Source: Fimbriiglobus ruber
Lineage (GTDB): Bacteria; Planctomycetota; Planctomycetia; Gemmatales; Gemmataceae
NCBI RefSeq assembly: GCF_002197845.1
Contig: NZ_NIDE01000017.1
Coordinates: forward strand, 542,712-606,711
Direction: 5' to 3'
Length of the DNA: 64,000 nucleotides
Part shown: piece by piece, positions 34,091-43,190 of the stretch
Position numbering within the stretch: position 1 is the stretch's first letter
How the letters are laid out: every line of letters starts with the position of its first letter
Made by a program: the position numbers and the translations under genes
Notes under the pieces: model-generated
The model's input: only the letters and a program-made list of their open reading frames with translations
What the model was told of the DNA's origin: nothing
The model's database searches: none

Positions 34091-34477
34091 TTAGGCCGGT
34101 TTGACGGACACCTTCGCGCCCGCGTCTTCCAGCTTCTTCTTGACGTCTTCGGCGACCTTCTTGTCGACGCTTTCCTTGATCGGCTTCGGCGCGCCTTCGA
34201 CGGTCGCCTTGGCTTCGGCCAGCCCCTGGCCGGTCAGTTCGCGGACCACCTTGATGATCTGGATCTTCTTCGCGGCGTCGAAACCCGGTTCGAGGACGAC
34301 GTTGAATTCGGTCGGCTCGACGGCCGGGGCGGCCGGGCCTGACGACGTAGGCGCGGCGACGGCGACGGCGCCGGCCGCCGGTTCGATACCGTACTTGTCC
34401 TTCAGGTAGGTCTTGAGTTCGACGGCTTGGGCAAGGGTCAGGGTGGCGATCTTGTCGCCCAGTTCTGCAACGCTCAT
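34091..34477 (-). CDS. rplL: 50S ribosomal protein L7/L12
   Basis: L7/L12 forms the flexible stalk that recruits translation GTPases. It has the N-terminal dimerisation helices, an Ala-rich hinge (AVAVAAPTSSGPAAPAVEP) and the globular C-terminal domain with KIQIIKVVRELTGQGLAEAK and the helix ending in KKKLEDAGAKV. The 128 residues are standard. It is about 195 bp downstream of rplJ on the same strand. Confidence 0.96.
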   Translation of the reverse strand: MSVAELGDKIATLTLAQAVELKTYLKDKYGIEPAAGAVAVAAPTSSGPAAPAVEPTEFNVVLEPGFDAAKKIQIIKVVRELTGQGLAEAKATVEGAPKPIKESVDKKVAEDVKKKLEDAGAKVSVKPA

Positions 34478-34672
34478 GGATCTATCCTTTCAAAAGCTGT
34501 GTCGGGTGAAGCGGTCCGACAACAATGCGTAATAGCCAGTTCGAGAACGACAGCCCGTCTGCTTTCTACCGGAAAGAGACGGGATAATTCATAATGGTTC
34601 GGTCGGCAACAGAAACAGACGCCACTTTGGCCGTTATGATCGACGGCCCAAAGTGGCTGACGCTCAACTCGA

Positions 34673-35230
34673 CTATGCGGCCGGGGTCGGGGCGGGGGCC
34701 GCCGCCTCTTCCGGCTTCTTCTCTTCGATCGCCTTGAGGATGCCGGCGAGTTGCGCCGCCGGACCCGTGAGTGCGCCGGCCAGCGCGCTGCCGGCGCTCA
34801 GGATCGCGTTCAGCACGTCGCCGATCGCCTCCTCGCGGGTCGGCATCTTCTGGGCGACGTCCCACGCGACCACTTGCCCGTCGGCCACCGCCGTCTTGAC
34901 TTTGAATTTAGCCGGCGCCTTCGGGTCTTTCCGGAGTTCTTTGATCAGCGTCTCGACGCTGGAAGCGAGTTCCTTGACGCTCCCGCCGCCCCAACACATC
35001 AGGGTCGGGCCGGCCCAGGAGTCGACGCTGATGCCCATTTCGCCGAAGATCTTCTTGGCGTAGGTGTTCTTCACCATCTGGACCTTGATCTTCTTGTCCC
35101 GGAGTCTCTTCCGGAACTCGAAGTCGGTCGCCGCGTCGACTTTCAACGGCTCGATGATGGCGTAACTCTTGACCCCGCCGAACGACTTCCGTAACGCGTC
35201 GAGTTCGAGGGTCTTGATTTTCTTGCTCAT
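34673..35230 (-). CDS. rplJ: 50S ribosomal protein L10
   Basis: L10 anchors the L7/L12 dimers to the ribosome and represses its own mRNA. Recognisable parts are the N-terminal YAIIEPLKVDAATDFEFRKR, FGEMGISVDSWAGPT and the C-terminal helix. The last 15 residues (EEAAAPAPTPAA) form an Ala/Pro/Glu tail. At 185 residues it is slightly longer than typical. Upstream lies a 97-bp gap after rplA. Confidence 0.94.
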   Translation of the reverse strand: MSKKIKTLELDALRKSFGGVKSYAIIEPLKVDAATDFEFRKRLRDKKIKVQMVKNTYAKKIFGEMGISVDSWAGPTLMCWGGGSVKELASSVETLIKELRKDPKAPAKFKVKTAVADGQVVAWDVAQKMPTREEAIGDVLNAILSAGSALAGALTGPAAQLAGILKAIEEKKPEEAAAPAPTPAA

Positions 35231-35327
35231 GACAGTGTCGTGCCAGTATCGGTGTCAGTGGATTAACCCAGTCAGTGGCGTCGGTGCCGCGGGGCGAACC
35301 CGGGCCGACACGCCCACTGACACTCCG

Positions 35328-36200
35328 TTAGACGCTCATTCGGATGCCGGGGCACATCGTCGCGGAGATGACGATGCCGTTGATGAAGTTCCCCTTCACC
35401 CCGGACGGCTTGGCGGCGCGGACGGTCTCGACGAACGTGGTGATGTTGGCGACGAGCTTTTCGTCGTCGAAGCTCATCTTGCCGACGCCCGCGTGGATCT
35501 GGCCGGTCTTGTCCGACCGGTATTCGACCTTCCCGGCCTTGAACTCGCGGACGGCCCCCGCGATGTCGCCGTTGGCCGGCACGACGGTGCCGGCCTTCGG
35601 GGTGGGCATCAAGCCGCGGGGCCCGAGTACCTTCCCGAGCCGCGACACGAGGCCCATCATGTCTTGGGTGGCGATGGCCACGTCGAAATCGAGGTAGCCT
35701 TCCTTTTGAACCTTCTCGACGAGGTCCGATCCGCCGGCCACGTCCGCCCCGGCCGCCTTCGCCTTGGCCACGTTGTCGCCCTGGCAGAACACGGCGACGC
35801 GGACCGACTTGCCGATCCCGTTCGGCAGGGCGACGCTGCCGCGGACCATCTGGTCGCTCTGCGTCGAGTCGATGCCGAGGTTCATGTGAACTTCGATCGT
35901 CTCGTCGAACTTGGCCCGCTTCATGCCCTTGAGCATGGTCACGGCTTGTTTGACGGGCAGTACGGGCGTCGCCCGGACTTTCTGATCGAGGTTCTTCAGG
36001 TGGTTGCGAAGCTTCTTGCCGCGGCGGGGCGACTTGCCCGGGCGGGACTTCTTTTTCTTCGGCTCGTTGTCGGCGGGCGCCGCGGCGCCGGCTGGGGCCG
36101 GTGCGGGCGTGCCGCCGGTGGTGACCGGAGCCGACTGTTCGGCGACCGGCTTTTTTTCTTCCGTTGCGGCCGGTGCCGCGGTATCTTGTTCTTTCGCCAT
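35328..36200 (-). CDS. rplA: 50S ribosomal protein L1 with an N-terminal extension
   Basis: L1 builds the mobile stalk next to the E site and regulates the rplKA mRNA. The conserved core begins near residue 70 and shows [20 protein letters not shown], then [18 protein letters not shown] and the final [17 protein letters not shown]. The first 60-65 residues are an extra Ala/Pro/Lys-rich low-complexity segment ending in a basic patch ([16 protein letters not shown]), which typical L1 of about 230 residues lacks. The start is ATG 36200; GTG 36209 stands too close to AAGGAG. Confidence 0.94.
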   Translation of the reverse strand: MAKEQDTAAPAATEEKKPVAEQSAPVTTGGTPAPAPAGAAAPADNEPKKKKSRPGKSPRRGKKLRNHLKNLDQKVRATPVLPVKQAVTMLKGMKRAKFDETIEVHMNLGIDSTQSDQMVRGSVALPNGIGKSVRVAVFCQGDNVAKAKAAGADVAGGSDLVEKVQKEGYLDFDVAIATQDMMGLVSRLGKVLGPRGLMPTPKAGTVVPANGDIAGAVREFKAGKVEYRSDKTGQIHAGVGKMSFDDEKLVANITTFVETVRAAKPSGVKGNFINGIVISATMCPGIRMSV

Positions 36201-36367
36201 GCTACTCACAAACTCCTTTTGACGGGGGCGATCCCGGCACTACGGGAACGCAACCCCTCCCACTGGGCTCGACGCCGAGTGGTGCGGGAGACTGATACAA
36301 ATATTACACTTTTATCGAGTCGGCAACTCGCGGCACCGGTTTCGCTGTGCGCCCCCGGTGTCCGCGA

Positions 36368-36832
36368 TTACGCGACGATCGTCAGGCCCATGCTCCGGGC
36401 CGTGCCGGCGATGATCCGGGCGGCGTGTTCCAGATCGCGGGCGTTCAAGTCGGCTTGCTTCTTTTTCGCGATGTCGTTCACTTGATCCTGAGTGACCGTG
36501 AAGCCTTTGTACTTGCCGCCCTTCTTGGAATCGGCCGGGATCACGTCCCCGCCGGCCTTCTTGGCGTGCGGGATCTTGGCCGCCAGCTTGAGCAGGACCG
36601 CCGCGGGCGGCGACTTGATCTTGAACTCGAAGCTCCGGTCCGAATAGACGGTGATGACCACCGGCAGCATCATGCCCTTGGTGTCCGGGCCGCCCGTCTT
36701 GTCGTTGAACTGCTTGACGAACATCCCGATGTTGACGCCGTGGGCACCGAGGGCGGGGCCGACGGGCGGGGCCGGGGTGGCCTGGCCGCCCGGGCACTGG
36801 AGCTTCACGAACGCGGTCACTTGCTTGGCCAT
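36368..36832 (-). CDS. rplK: 50S ribosomal protein L11
   Basis: L11 forms part of the GTPase-associated centre with 23S rRNA. The conserved N-terminus ([20 protein letters not shown]) and [19 protein letters not shown] are intact, as is the RNA-binding C-terminal domain ending in [17 protein letters not shown] short insertion near residue 100 ([11 protein letters not shown]) makes it 154 residues instead of about 141. It precedes rplA with a gap of 167 bp. Confidence 0.95.
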   Translation of the reverse strand: MAKQVTAFVKLQCPGGQATPAPPVGPALGAHGVNIGMFVKQFNDKTGGPDTKGMMLPVVITVYSDRSFEFKIKSPPAAVLLKLAAKIPHAKKAGGDVIPADSKKGGKYKGFTVTQDQVNDIAKKKQADLNARDLEHAARIIAGTARSMGLTIVA

Positions 36833-36955
36833 GACTGTCCTTCAAAAGCAACGCCCCGCCGCGCACGCCGGACCGGGGTCGTTCGTCTCACGGGCTCAAC
36901 ACTGGTCAATCACACATCCCGTTTCCAGTCAAGGCTGGAAATGGGAAGAAAAAGT

Positions 36956-36982
36956 ATTGTAGTCAATTCGCAGCCGTGTCAA
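36956..36982 (-). promoter_or_regulatory. Candidate sigma-70 promoter for rplK
   Basis: Reading the minus strand, TTGACA (complement of 36977-36982) is followed after 15 bases by TACAAT (complement of 36956-36961). The spacer is short by two bases, but both hexamers are near consensus. It lies just after the nusG hairpins and about 125 bp before rplK. Confidence 0.45.
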
Positions 36983-37021
36983 GACACCGGCATAAATTCT
37001 CAAGTTTGCGGCGCCGGAATC

Positions 37022-37105
37022 ATTCGGGGCAACCGCAGCTGCCCCCGAATAAAAGCCGGTCCGTGCGGCGGGCTCTGAATAACGCAGAGCCACTGCGCGG
37101 ACCGG
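37022..37105 (-). terminator. Two hairpins after nusG, the first terminator-like
   Basis: The first structure on the transcript (37056-37105) is a long imperfect stem from CCGGTCCG to CGGACCGG with an inner stem GGCTCTG/CAGAGCC, followed by CTTTT on the minus strand. The second (37022-37050) pairs ATTCGGGG-type sequence with CCCCGAAT. Together with the promoter-like sequence below them they suggest a break or attenuator between secE-nusG and rplK. Confidence 0.6.
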
Positions 37106-37152
37106 TGATTCTCGTGTGGTCGACTCCGAACGGCCGACCAGTCGATCGGCGA

Positions 37153-38025
37153 CTAAACCTTGTCGACCTGCCAGTATTCGAGGCTGACTTCGACCGGACG
37201 GCCGAAGATCGGGACGACGACCGTGACCTTGGGCGTTTCGCCGGTGTCCTTCGGGTCGGAGATTTCCTTGACCTCGCCTTCCATGTTGGCGAAGGCGCCT
37301 TCGCGGATGCGGACCTTGTCGCCCTTTTCGAAGTCCAGTTTGACGACCTTCTTCTTCTTGGGGTCGCCCACGTCCGGGCCGATCGGTTCGCCCAACATCC
37401 GGCGGATGTCAATGTCGGCCATCGGCGCGGGCGGCTTGCCCGGGGCGGCGCCGACGAAATCGCCGACGCCCGACGTCTCGCGGAAGAGGTACAGGATCTC
37501 GTCGTTGAACTCGACCTCGGCCATGACGTAGCCGGGGAACTTCTTGGTTTGCTTGGTCACCTTCTTTTCTTTCGTCACCTTCTCGCCGTTCTTCGTTTCC
37601 TTGACCTTCTTGATCGTGACGACGCGCTCGACCGGGATGAATACCTGGCCGAAGAATTGTTCGAGCCCCTCGATTTTCACCCGCCGCTCGATCGCGGCCT
37701 TGATCGATTCCTCGCGGCCGCTCGTCACCTTGACGATGTACCACTTCTTCTTGTTCACCGGGACCGCCTCGGCGGGCGTCTCGTCACCGTCCGAGGGGAC
37801 GGCCGGCGTTGCGGGGGCGAGCGACTCACTTTCCGCAACAACGTGGTCGTCGGCCGCGGCGTCGGTGCCGTCTTCGGTCGTCTCTTCCGACTCGGCCGAC
37901 TCGGCGTGGTGCCCGGAGGCCGCGTGATGTTCTTCGGGCGCGCCGGCCGGTTCGACGGCAACTGCGTCGTGAGCTTCGGCGGGGTCGGCATCGCCGGGGT
38001 GCGGCGTGATGGATTCGTCGGTCAT
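37153..38025 (-). CDS. nusG: Transcription termination/antitermination factor NusG, extended
   Basis: NusG binds RNA polymerase and links it to Rho or the ribosome. The NGN domain starts at KKKWYIVKV near residue 92 and contains KFPGYVMAEVEFND; the KOW domain near residue 240 shows KGDKVRIREGAFANMEGEV. Residues 1-90 are an acidic, His/Glu/Ala-rich extension absent from standard 180-residue NusG. The loop before FPGY also carries a long Lys-rich insert (KETKNGEKVTKEKKVTKQ). Gene order secE-nusG-rplK is conserved. Confidence 0.95.
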   Translation of the reverse strand: MTDESITPHPGDADPAEAHDAVAVEPAGAPEEHHAASGHHAESAESEETTEDGTDAAADDHVVAESESLAPATPAVPSDGDETPAEAVPVNKKKWYIVKVTSGREESIKAAIERRVKIEGLEQFFGQVFIPVERVVTIKKVKETKNGEKVTKEKKVTKQTKKFPGYVMAEVEFNDEILYLFRETSGVGDFVGAAPGKPPAPMADIDIRRMLGEPIGPDVGDPKKKKVVKLDFEKGDKVRIREGAFANMEGEVKEISDPKDTGETPKVTVVVPIFGRPVEVSLEYWQVDKV

Positions 38026-38146
38026 GGTACACCCACGGGAGATGGCGTCGGAGGAACAAATAGGTCGTTATTGTAACCGAGTTCCGAAGGAATTCCTTCC
38101 CCTGCGAATCCGTTCAAAAAGCGGTCCCCTTGCGAACTTCCCATTC

Positions 38147-38596
38147 TTACGCACAGGTTCCTTTACCGTGGCGGAGCAAGGCACAAAACCGAATTCGCTG
38201 GTCGACGGCTCGCCGGAGAGCGTGCCGCCGTCTCAACAGATCTTCCCGCACGGCGTCGCGGTTATCAATGAAATCCCGGTACTCTCCCAACCGCCTCGGC
38301 AGTCCTTCGACCGCTTTCAGTCCCATTTCGGGCGTATGCCAAACCAGCAACTTCCCCTTAAGGTCGTCGTTGAACCCGAAGGAAGAGATTTGTGGAAGGC
38401 CCGCGGTGCGGCAGAGTTGTTCCAGAGGGGCGAAGGCCCGGGCGATCGCAAAGCCGTCTCCGAACGTGTATTTCGCCAACTCTTCGCTCGTAGCGGTATG
38501 AGGAACACATACCGCTGCGAGCCGAATAAACCGACCGCGGAAAGCCGCACGACCATCAACCAGACCGCCGCCACGGTGGGTGTCGTCTACGCCCAT
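38147..38596 (-). CDS. Hypothetical protein between secE and nusG
   Basis: This reading frame lies in the 805-bp gap between secE and nusG, which are normally adjacent. The C-terminal 110 residues look like a genuine folded protein: SEELAKYTFGDGFAIARAF, then APLEQLCRTAGLPQISSFGF and MGLKAVEGLPRRLGEYRDFI. The start is uncertain; ATG 38596 is the first reasonable Met, but the first 30 residues are unconvincing. I do not recognise a family. If real, it is co-transcribed with secE and nusG. Confidence 0.5.
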   Translation of the reverse strand: MGVDDTHRGGGLVDGRAAFRGRFIRLAAVCVPHTATSEELAKYTFGDGFAIARAFAPLEQLCRTAGLPQISSFGFNDDLKGKLLVWHTPEMGLKAVEGLPRRLGEYRDFIDNRDAVREDLLRRRHALRRAVDQRIRFCALLRHGKGTCA

Positions 38597-38830
38597 CGTG
38601 GCGGGTTTTCCTGGCCCAGCGGCACCGCCTACAAACCCACTGTGACGATGGTTGCGGCCGAAATCACCAGCAGGGAGATTGTCCATTCCCGCCGCAATAT
38701 TTTGCCACGCAAAGGCGGGTCGTCCGCCACCGGGCGAGGCGGTTTTGCCGCGGCACGATCTAGCCCGACTCAATGCACCCGTCCTACCACTTGCTAACCG
38801 CGGATTCACGATTGAAATCCCGACCGGTCG

Positions 38831-39814
38831 TCACCAATTCTTGGGACCCAACGGGGTATCAATTTGGCCGGTGGGAGTTGTCCGGGGGGGGAGTACGTGG
38901 ATGAACTTTTGGCTCAGCAACCAACCCCAGAACAGGTCGACCAACAGGAGAAACGCGGTCAGGATCACGACGGTGACGAGTACGACCACCGTGTCCTGGA
39001 GCAACCGCTTCCGCGAGGACCACGAAACCTTGTTCATCTCGGCTTCGGTGGCGATCAGGAAGTCCGCGAACGCCGGGATATTCACGGCCCGCCAGGAAAC
39101 CCAGAACGTCAACACCGCGAGCAAGACGGGTACGGAGTAGTTAATGTCCGAGAGAACTGTGATCGCCGCCCGCGGAGCGCCAGTGAATGGGATGGAAATT
39201 TTCCAATCGCCGCCCCCGAGACTTTCGTGCGCGATGATTGTGTAGACGCCACTCCACCCGATCAACAGCAATCCCAACATGGTGAGCCGACGGACCCGGA
39301 GACCTTGTGTCCGCTTGTAACTGAAGGTGCTCAACCACCCCTGTTCTTCGATCGTTTGCATCCAACGCTCGCCGGACGTCGATGTCAAGCCACGATACGT
39401 CAAGCCGAGCAACCCGCCCGCGACGGCCACCGTGATCGCCGCACCAGCCGATACTTCTTCGATCTGTAGGCCGATTGTTCGGGCAATGAAGAACGTCGCG
39501 ATGACCGCAGAGACGATCAAGAAAATCCCGCCGCGGATGCCGCGGGGCGGGTTCGACCCGGCCAGTAATGTCCCAGCCCAGACGATCGCGGCAACCGCGG
39601 CCCCCTGGGCGACGAGCCGGAGTGCGACGTCCACGAACGGAGCGATCGGGGCGACGACCGGCGTCACCGCCTTCACCCACACTTGCGGGACGAGGTAAGC
39701 GGCTACCGCGATCCCGCCCACGACGAACAGCGCGCCGAGCGCGCTGGCCACGAGGAGCTTGACACGCGGGCTCGGGGTACGAGGCTCGGAGCTGGTTTGG
39801 ACAGCGGTCGCCAT
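38831..39814 (-). CDS. secE: SecE translocase subunit with a large N-terminal membrane extension
   Basis: SecE clamps SecY in the general protein-export channel. The canonical SecE segment is at the C-terminus, about residues 257-300: EAEMNKVSWSSRKRLLQDT, then a single transmembrane helix. Before it come about 250 extra residues with five or six hydrophobic segments (for example FVVGGIAVAAYLV and LLLIGWSGVYTII) and a central soluble loop containing GLTSTSGERWMQTIEEQGWL. Bacterial SecE is usually 60-130 residues, so the 327-residue form is striking. Start ATG 39814 gives MATAVQTSSEP; its place beside tRNA-Trp and nusG confirms the identity. Confidence 0.9.
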   Translation of the reverse strand: MATAVQTSSEPRTPSPRVKLLVASALGALFVVGGIAVAAYLVPQVWVKAVTPVVAPIAPFVDVALRLVAQGAAVAAIVWAGTLLAGSNPPRGIRGGIFLIVSAVIATFFIARTIGLQIEEVSAGAAITVAVAGGLLGLTYRGLTSTSGERWMQTIEEQGWLSTFSYKRTQGLRVRRLTMLGLLLIGWSGVYTIIAHESLGGGDWKISIPFTGAPRAAITVLSDINYSVPVLLAVLTFWVSWRAVNIPAFADFLIATEAEMNKVSWSSRKRLLQDTVVVLVTVVILTAFLLLVDLFWGWLLSQKFIHVLPPRTTPTGQIDTPLGPKNW

Positions 39815-40006
39815 ACCGATCCTTTTTGGCCCAAATTGCAAAGAAGTCCGAGGCCGCCGCGGCACGTTCGGGACGGAACCGGGCCGGTACCCGGAGGCAC
39901 CGGCCCACACGATATGATACCCGCCCGGGCGGTATCCTCAATCCGTCCCGACACTAGCAGATGCGGAGGCACTCCGGACCGCCACAAGTGCTACCGGCAG
40001 TCGAAG

Positions 40007-40079
<73 letters not shown>

Positions 40080-40234
40080 GTGAACGGCGTCGCGGTCGAT
40101 TGGCAGTCGGCCGCCTGGTTCCGTCTGAAACATGGACGGGCTGGAACGTCAAACTCGCCGCCGGAAATCCGGCCGGCGACCGGAGCAAACCGGCCGCCGG
40201 CTATCAGAAGCAAACGCCGAGTCGCATCAAGCCA

Positions 40235-41446
40235 TTAGAGCGTGATTTTCGTCACCACGCCCGACCCCACGGTCCGGCCGCCTTCACGAATCGCGAAGCG
40301 GAGCCCTTCGTCCATCGCGACGGGCATGCCTTCCATCAGCTCGACCGTCACCTTGACGTTGTCGCCCGGCATGCACATTTCGACGCCGGCCGGGAGGGCG
40401 ATGCCGCCCGTCACGTCGGTCGTCCGGAAGTAGAACTGCGGCTTGTACCCGCTGAAGAACGGGGTGTGCCGGCCGCCTTCGTCCTTCGACAGGACGTAGA
40501 TGTTCGCTTCGAACTTGGTGTGCGGGGTGATGCTGTTCGGCTTGGCGATGACCTGACCGCGTTCGATCCCGTCGCGGTCGATCCCCCGCAGGAGGACGCC
40601 GACGTTGTCCCCGGCGATCGCCTTGTCCAGAGTCTTCTGGAACATTTCGATCCCGGTGATGGTCGTCTTGACGTTGTCCTTCCGCAGGCCGATGATTTCG
40701 ACTTCGTCGCCGACCTTGGCGGTGCCCCGTTCGACCCGCCCGGTCGCCACGGTGCCCCGGCCCTTGATCGAGAAGACGTCTTCGACGGACATCAGGAGCG
40801 GCTTGTCTTCTTCCCGCTTCGGCTCGGGGATGTACGTGTCGAGGGCGACCATCAGCTCGTCGATCGACTTCGAGCCCGGGCCGTCGGTGGTCGGGTTTTC
40901 GAGGGCGTCCTTGGACTGCCCGCGAATGATCGGGATCTCGTCGCCCGGGAAGTCGTACTTCTTGAGCAACTCGCGGATTTCGAGTTCGACGAGCTCGAGC
41001 AGTTCCGGGTCGTCGACGGTGTCGACCTTGTTCATGAACACGACGAGGCGCGGTACGCCGACCTGGCGGGCGAGCAGGATGTGCTCACGCGTTTGGGGCA
41101 TCGGGCCGTCGTTGGCCGCGACGACGAGGATCGCCCCGTCCATCTGGGCGGCCCCGGTGATCATGTTCTTGATGTAGTCGGCGTGCCCGGGGCAGTCGAT
41201 GTGGGCATAGTGCCGGTTCGGGGTCTCGTATTCGACGTGCGAGACCGCGATGGTCACGGTCTTGTTCGCGTCCCGGACGATCCCGCCCTTGGCGATTTCC
41301 GAGTACGACTTCACGTCCTTGAGATGGTTCTTGAACGCCTGCCGGGCGACGATCGCCGCGGTGAGCGTGGTCTTGCCGTGGTCGATGTGGCCGATCGTGC
41401 CCACGTTGACGTGCGGTTTGGTCCGCTTGAATTCACCCTTCGCCAT
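40235..41446 (-). CDS. tuf: Elongation factor Tu
   Basis: EF-Tu delivers aminoacyl-tRNA to the ribosome. G-motifs are [22 protein letters not shown] and NKVD, with the conserved N-terminus [20 protein letters not shown] and C-terminus ending in [10 protein letters not shown]. The protein has 403 residues. The start is ATG 41446; about 145 bp separates it from tRNA-Thr(GGT), consistent with joint transcription from the tRNA promoter near 42140. It lies directly before tRNA-Trp with no rpmG between. Confidence 0.97.
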   Translation of the reverse strand: MAKGEFKRTKPHVNVGTIGHIDHGKTTLTAAIVARQAFKNHLKDVKSYSEIAKGGIVRDANKTVTIAVSHVEYETPNRHYAHIDCPGHADYIKNMITGAAQMDGAILVVAANDGPMPQTREHILLARQVGVPRLVVFMNKVDTVDDPELLELVELEIRELLKKYDFPGDEIPIIRGQSKDALENPTTDGPGSKSIDELMVALDTYIPEPKREEDKPLLMSVEDVFSIKGRGTVATGRVERGTAKVGDEVEIIGLRKDNVKTTITGIEMFQKTLDKAIAGDNVGVLLRGIDRDGIERGQVIAKPNSITPHTKFEANIYVLSKDEGGRHTPFFSGYKPQFYFRTTDVTGGIALPAGVEMCMPGDNVKVTVELMEGMPVAMDEGLRFAIREGGRTVGSGVVTKITL

Positions 41447-41591
41447 CGGTCTCTCTCCGCTGGGTCTACCCAGGTGGTTGCGCCTGGGGCCGGCCGTCAG
41501 TCCGCCACCCGGCGGCAACGCGACCCCGCATTCGTCTGATGGAAATCGGTCGGCCCGAACGGTCCGGGGCGGGACGGCCCGCCCCTTCAAA

Positions 41592-41664
<73 letters not shown>

Positions 41665-41730
41665 AAGTCCCGTTTCGGCCGCCCGCAGGTCCGAGAAGGA
41701 TTGATACGAGAGGGGATCGATACCGGCCAG

Positions 41731-41802
41731 AGCGGGCGATGGGATTTGAACCCACAACATCTTGCTTGGAAGGCAAGTGCTCTACCGTTGAGCTACACCC
41801 GC
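41731..41802 (-). tRNA. tRNA-Gly (TCC)
   Basis: The 72-nt cloverleaf has acceptor GCGGGTG/CGCCCGC (one G-U pair), anticodon stem CTTGC/GCAAG with loop CTTCCAA giving anticodon TCC, and T-arm GGTTCAAATCC. The 3' CCA is not encoded. Confidence 0.97.
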
Positions 41803-41923
41803 GTCGTCTCACAACCCTCGGCGTACGCCCGTCGTCCTGATGGTCGGCCGACTCGTTCAGCCCGTCGTTTTACCGCCCTTCGTCGCCGGCGGTCCGGCGA
41901 CTGCATTCCCATGACGGTCTCAG

Positions 41924-42006
41924 TGGGTAGGGAGGGATTCGAACCCCCGAACTCCGAAGAGGCCAGATTTACAGTCTGGTGCAATTGACCGCTCTGCCAC
42001 CTACCC
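41924..42006 (-). tRNA. tRNA-Tyr (GTA)
   Basis: This class II tRNA of 83 nt has acceptor GGGTAGG/CCTACCC, anticodon stem CCAGA/TCTGG with loop CTGTAAA giving anticodon GTA, and a long variable arm (CCTCTTCGGAG). The 3' CCA is not encoded. Confidence 0.97.
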
Positions 42007-42037
42007 GTTTCGATCGCCTCGCCTTGCGGCCGTCGTA

Positions 42038-42110
42038 AGCCAGCGGTGGGACTCGAACCCACGACCGACGGTTTACAAAACCGTAGCTCTACCAACTGAG
42101 CTACGCTGGC
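42038..42110 (-). tRNA. tRNA-Thr (TGT)
   Basis: The cloverleaf has acceptor GCCAGCG/CGCTGGC, anticodon stem ACGGT/ACCGT with loop TTTGTAA giving anticodon TGT, and T-arm GGTTCGAGTCC. The 3' CCA is not encoded. It is the first gene of the cluster Thr-Tyr-Gly-Thr-tuf. Confidence 0.97.
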
Positions 42111-42136
42111 ACTTCGATGCGCCGCAGGGAAAACTT

Positions 42137-42165
42137 AAACTATGGCCCGTGGCCGGTCCGTTCAA
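42137..42165 (-). promoter_or_regulatory. Sigma-70-type promoter of the tRNA-tuf operon
   Basis: On the minus strand TTGAAC (complement of 42160-42165) and TAGTTT (complement of 42137-42142) are 17 bp apart. The expected transcript start, about 42130, is some 20 bases before tRNA-Thr(TGT). A separate perfect TATAAT (complement of 42199-42204) further upstream has no good -35 partner. Confidence 0.6.
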
Positions 42166-42309
42166 GCCGAATTTTCCCGTGCGACGACTCCTTCAAAAAT
42201 TATACGCACCGTCACCCAAAAGACACCCGGCCGGAAAAAGGGTTCGCTCGACGGTGCGATAACGTTTTCGTGCGAACGGCGTACAGCGATTTGCGATCGG
42301 GGCGGTGTT

Positions 42310-42774
42310 CTACTGCAGCAACCCGAGGTCGCGGAGTTGGGCTTTCGCGTCGGCGTTCCACGGGTAGATCGCCGGGCGGGCGGCACCCGACTGGCGCTCG
42401 TACCCCGGGGCCCGCGGCAACCCGGCGACGCGGAACGATTTGCCGTCGCCGACGAGCGGCAGCAGGTATTCGCCCGGCCCGGGGAACGCGGCGACCCCGG
42501 GCGGCATCGCGGCCGGCAGGTTCAGCACTTCGGCTTCCGCGCCGGCGGCCGGCACACCGCTGCCGCGGACGACCTCGGTGATTTTCACGGTCGGCTCCGG
42601 CAACCCGTCGGGAGCCAGCGTGACCTGGGCCACGACCAGATGCGTGGCGGCGGTCAGTTGCCCGCGGGAAATCACCGCGACCCGGCCTTTTTGGGATACC
42701 GCGTACCCGAGCCACGCGATCCACCCCAGGAACAAGGCGGCGGCGAGAATCAGTCTTAAACGGGCGAAGCTCAT
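42310..42774 (-). CDS. Single-pass membrane-anchored protein of unknown function
   Basis: The 154-residue product has one N-terminal membrane helix (LILAAALFLGWIAWLGYAV, residues 8-26), then a soluble beta-rich domain with VVAQVTLAPDGLPEPTVKIT and GPGEYLLPLV. The start ATG overlaps the stop of the upstream Minf_1886-family gene as ATGA, so the two are translationally coupled. No family is recognised. The anchored domain may be extracytoplasmic. Confidence 0.7.
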   Translation of the reverse strand: MSFARLRLILAAALFLGWIAWLGYAVSQKGRVAVISRGQLTAATHLVVAQVTLAPDGLPEPTVKITEVVRGSGVPAAGAEAEVLNLPAAMPPGVAAFPGPGEYLLPLVGDGKSFRVAGLPRAPGYERQSGAARPAIYPWNADAKAQLRDLGLLQ

Positions 42775-43190
42775 CGGTCGCCTTTCCAGGGGTTGGTGGC
42801 GTCCCCGGCGGTCAGTTCGAAGCCCTCGGCGAGAACTTTTTCCAGGTCGAACAGCTCGCGGAAATCTTCCAGGTCGTCCCGCTCGGACTTACTCAGCCGC
42901 TCGACCCGGATCAGGTTGAACACGATGTTCCCGAAGTCGTCGGTCTTGCGGATGCCCCATTGCCGGAACACGACGGTGGCCATCATCCCGAACTCGAGGT
43001 TCGCCAACTCGCACGCCCCGCGGATGAGTTCTTCGCCGGACACGTGGTAGTCCGTGTCCGGGTCGTCCTCCTCGGCCGGTATCCGGTCGAGCTGTTCCTG
43101 GGTGAACGTGACGGCGTCGCAGACGAACTCGTACGCTTCATACGCGTACCGGGAGTCGACGCGGATCAGTTCGAGAATTTTGGGGTCCAC
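42771..43190 (-). CDS. Minf_1886 family protein
   Basis: The 139-residue cytoplasmic product has the family pattern SRYAYEAYEFVCDAVTFTQ at the N-terminus, then SGEELIRGACELANLEFG and the C-terminal FRELFDLEKVL helix. Function is unknown; it is widespread in Planctomycetes and Verrucomicrobia. The start is GTG 43190, with GGAG six bases upstream; an upstream in-frame ATG 43346 would add an Arg/Pro leader inside the ricT gap. It overlaps the next gene by four bases. Confidence 0.8.
   Translation of the reverse strand: MDPKILELIRVDSRYAYEAYEFVCDAVTFTQEQLDRIPAEEDDPDTDYHVSGEELIRGACELANLEFGMMATVVFRQWGIRKTDDFGNIVFNLIRVERLSKSERDDLEDFRELFDLEKVLAEGFELTAGDATNPWKGDR

Noticed and set aside
42199-42204. 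Perfect TATAAT upstream of the tRNA cluster as the main promoter
   Set aside because: No acceptable -35 element lies 16-18 bp upstream, while the TTGAAC-17-TAGTTT pair is better placed.
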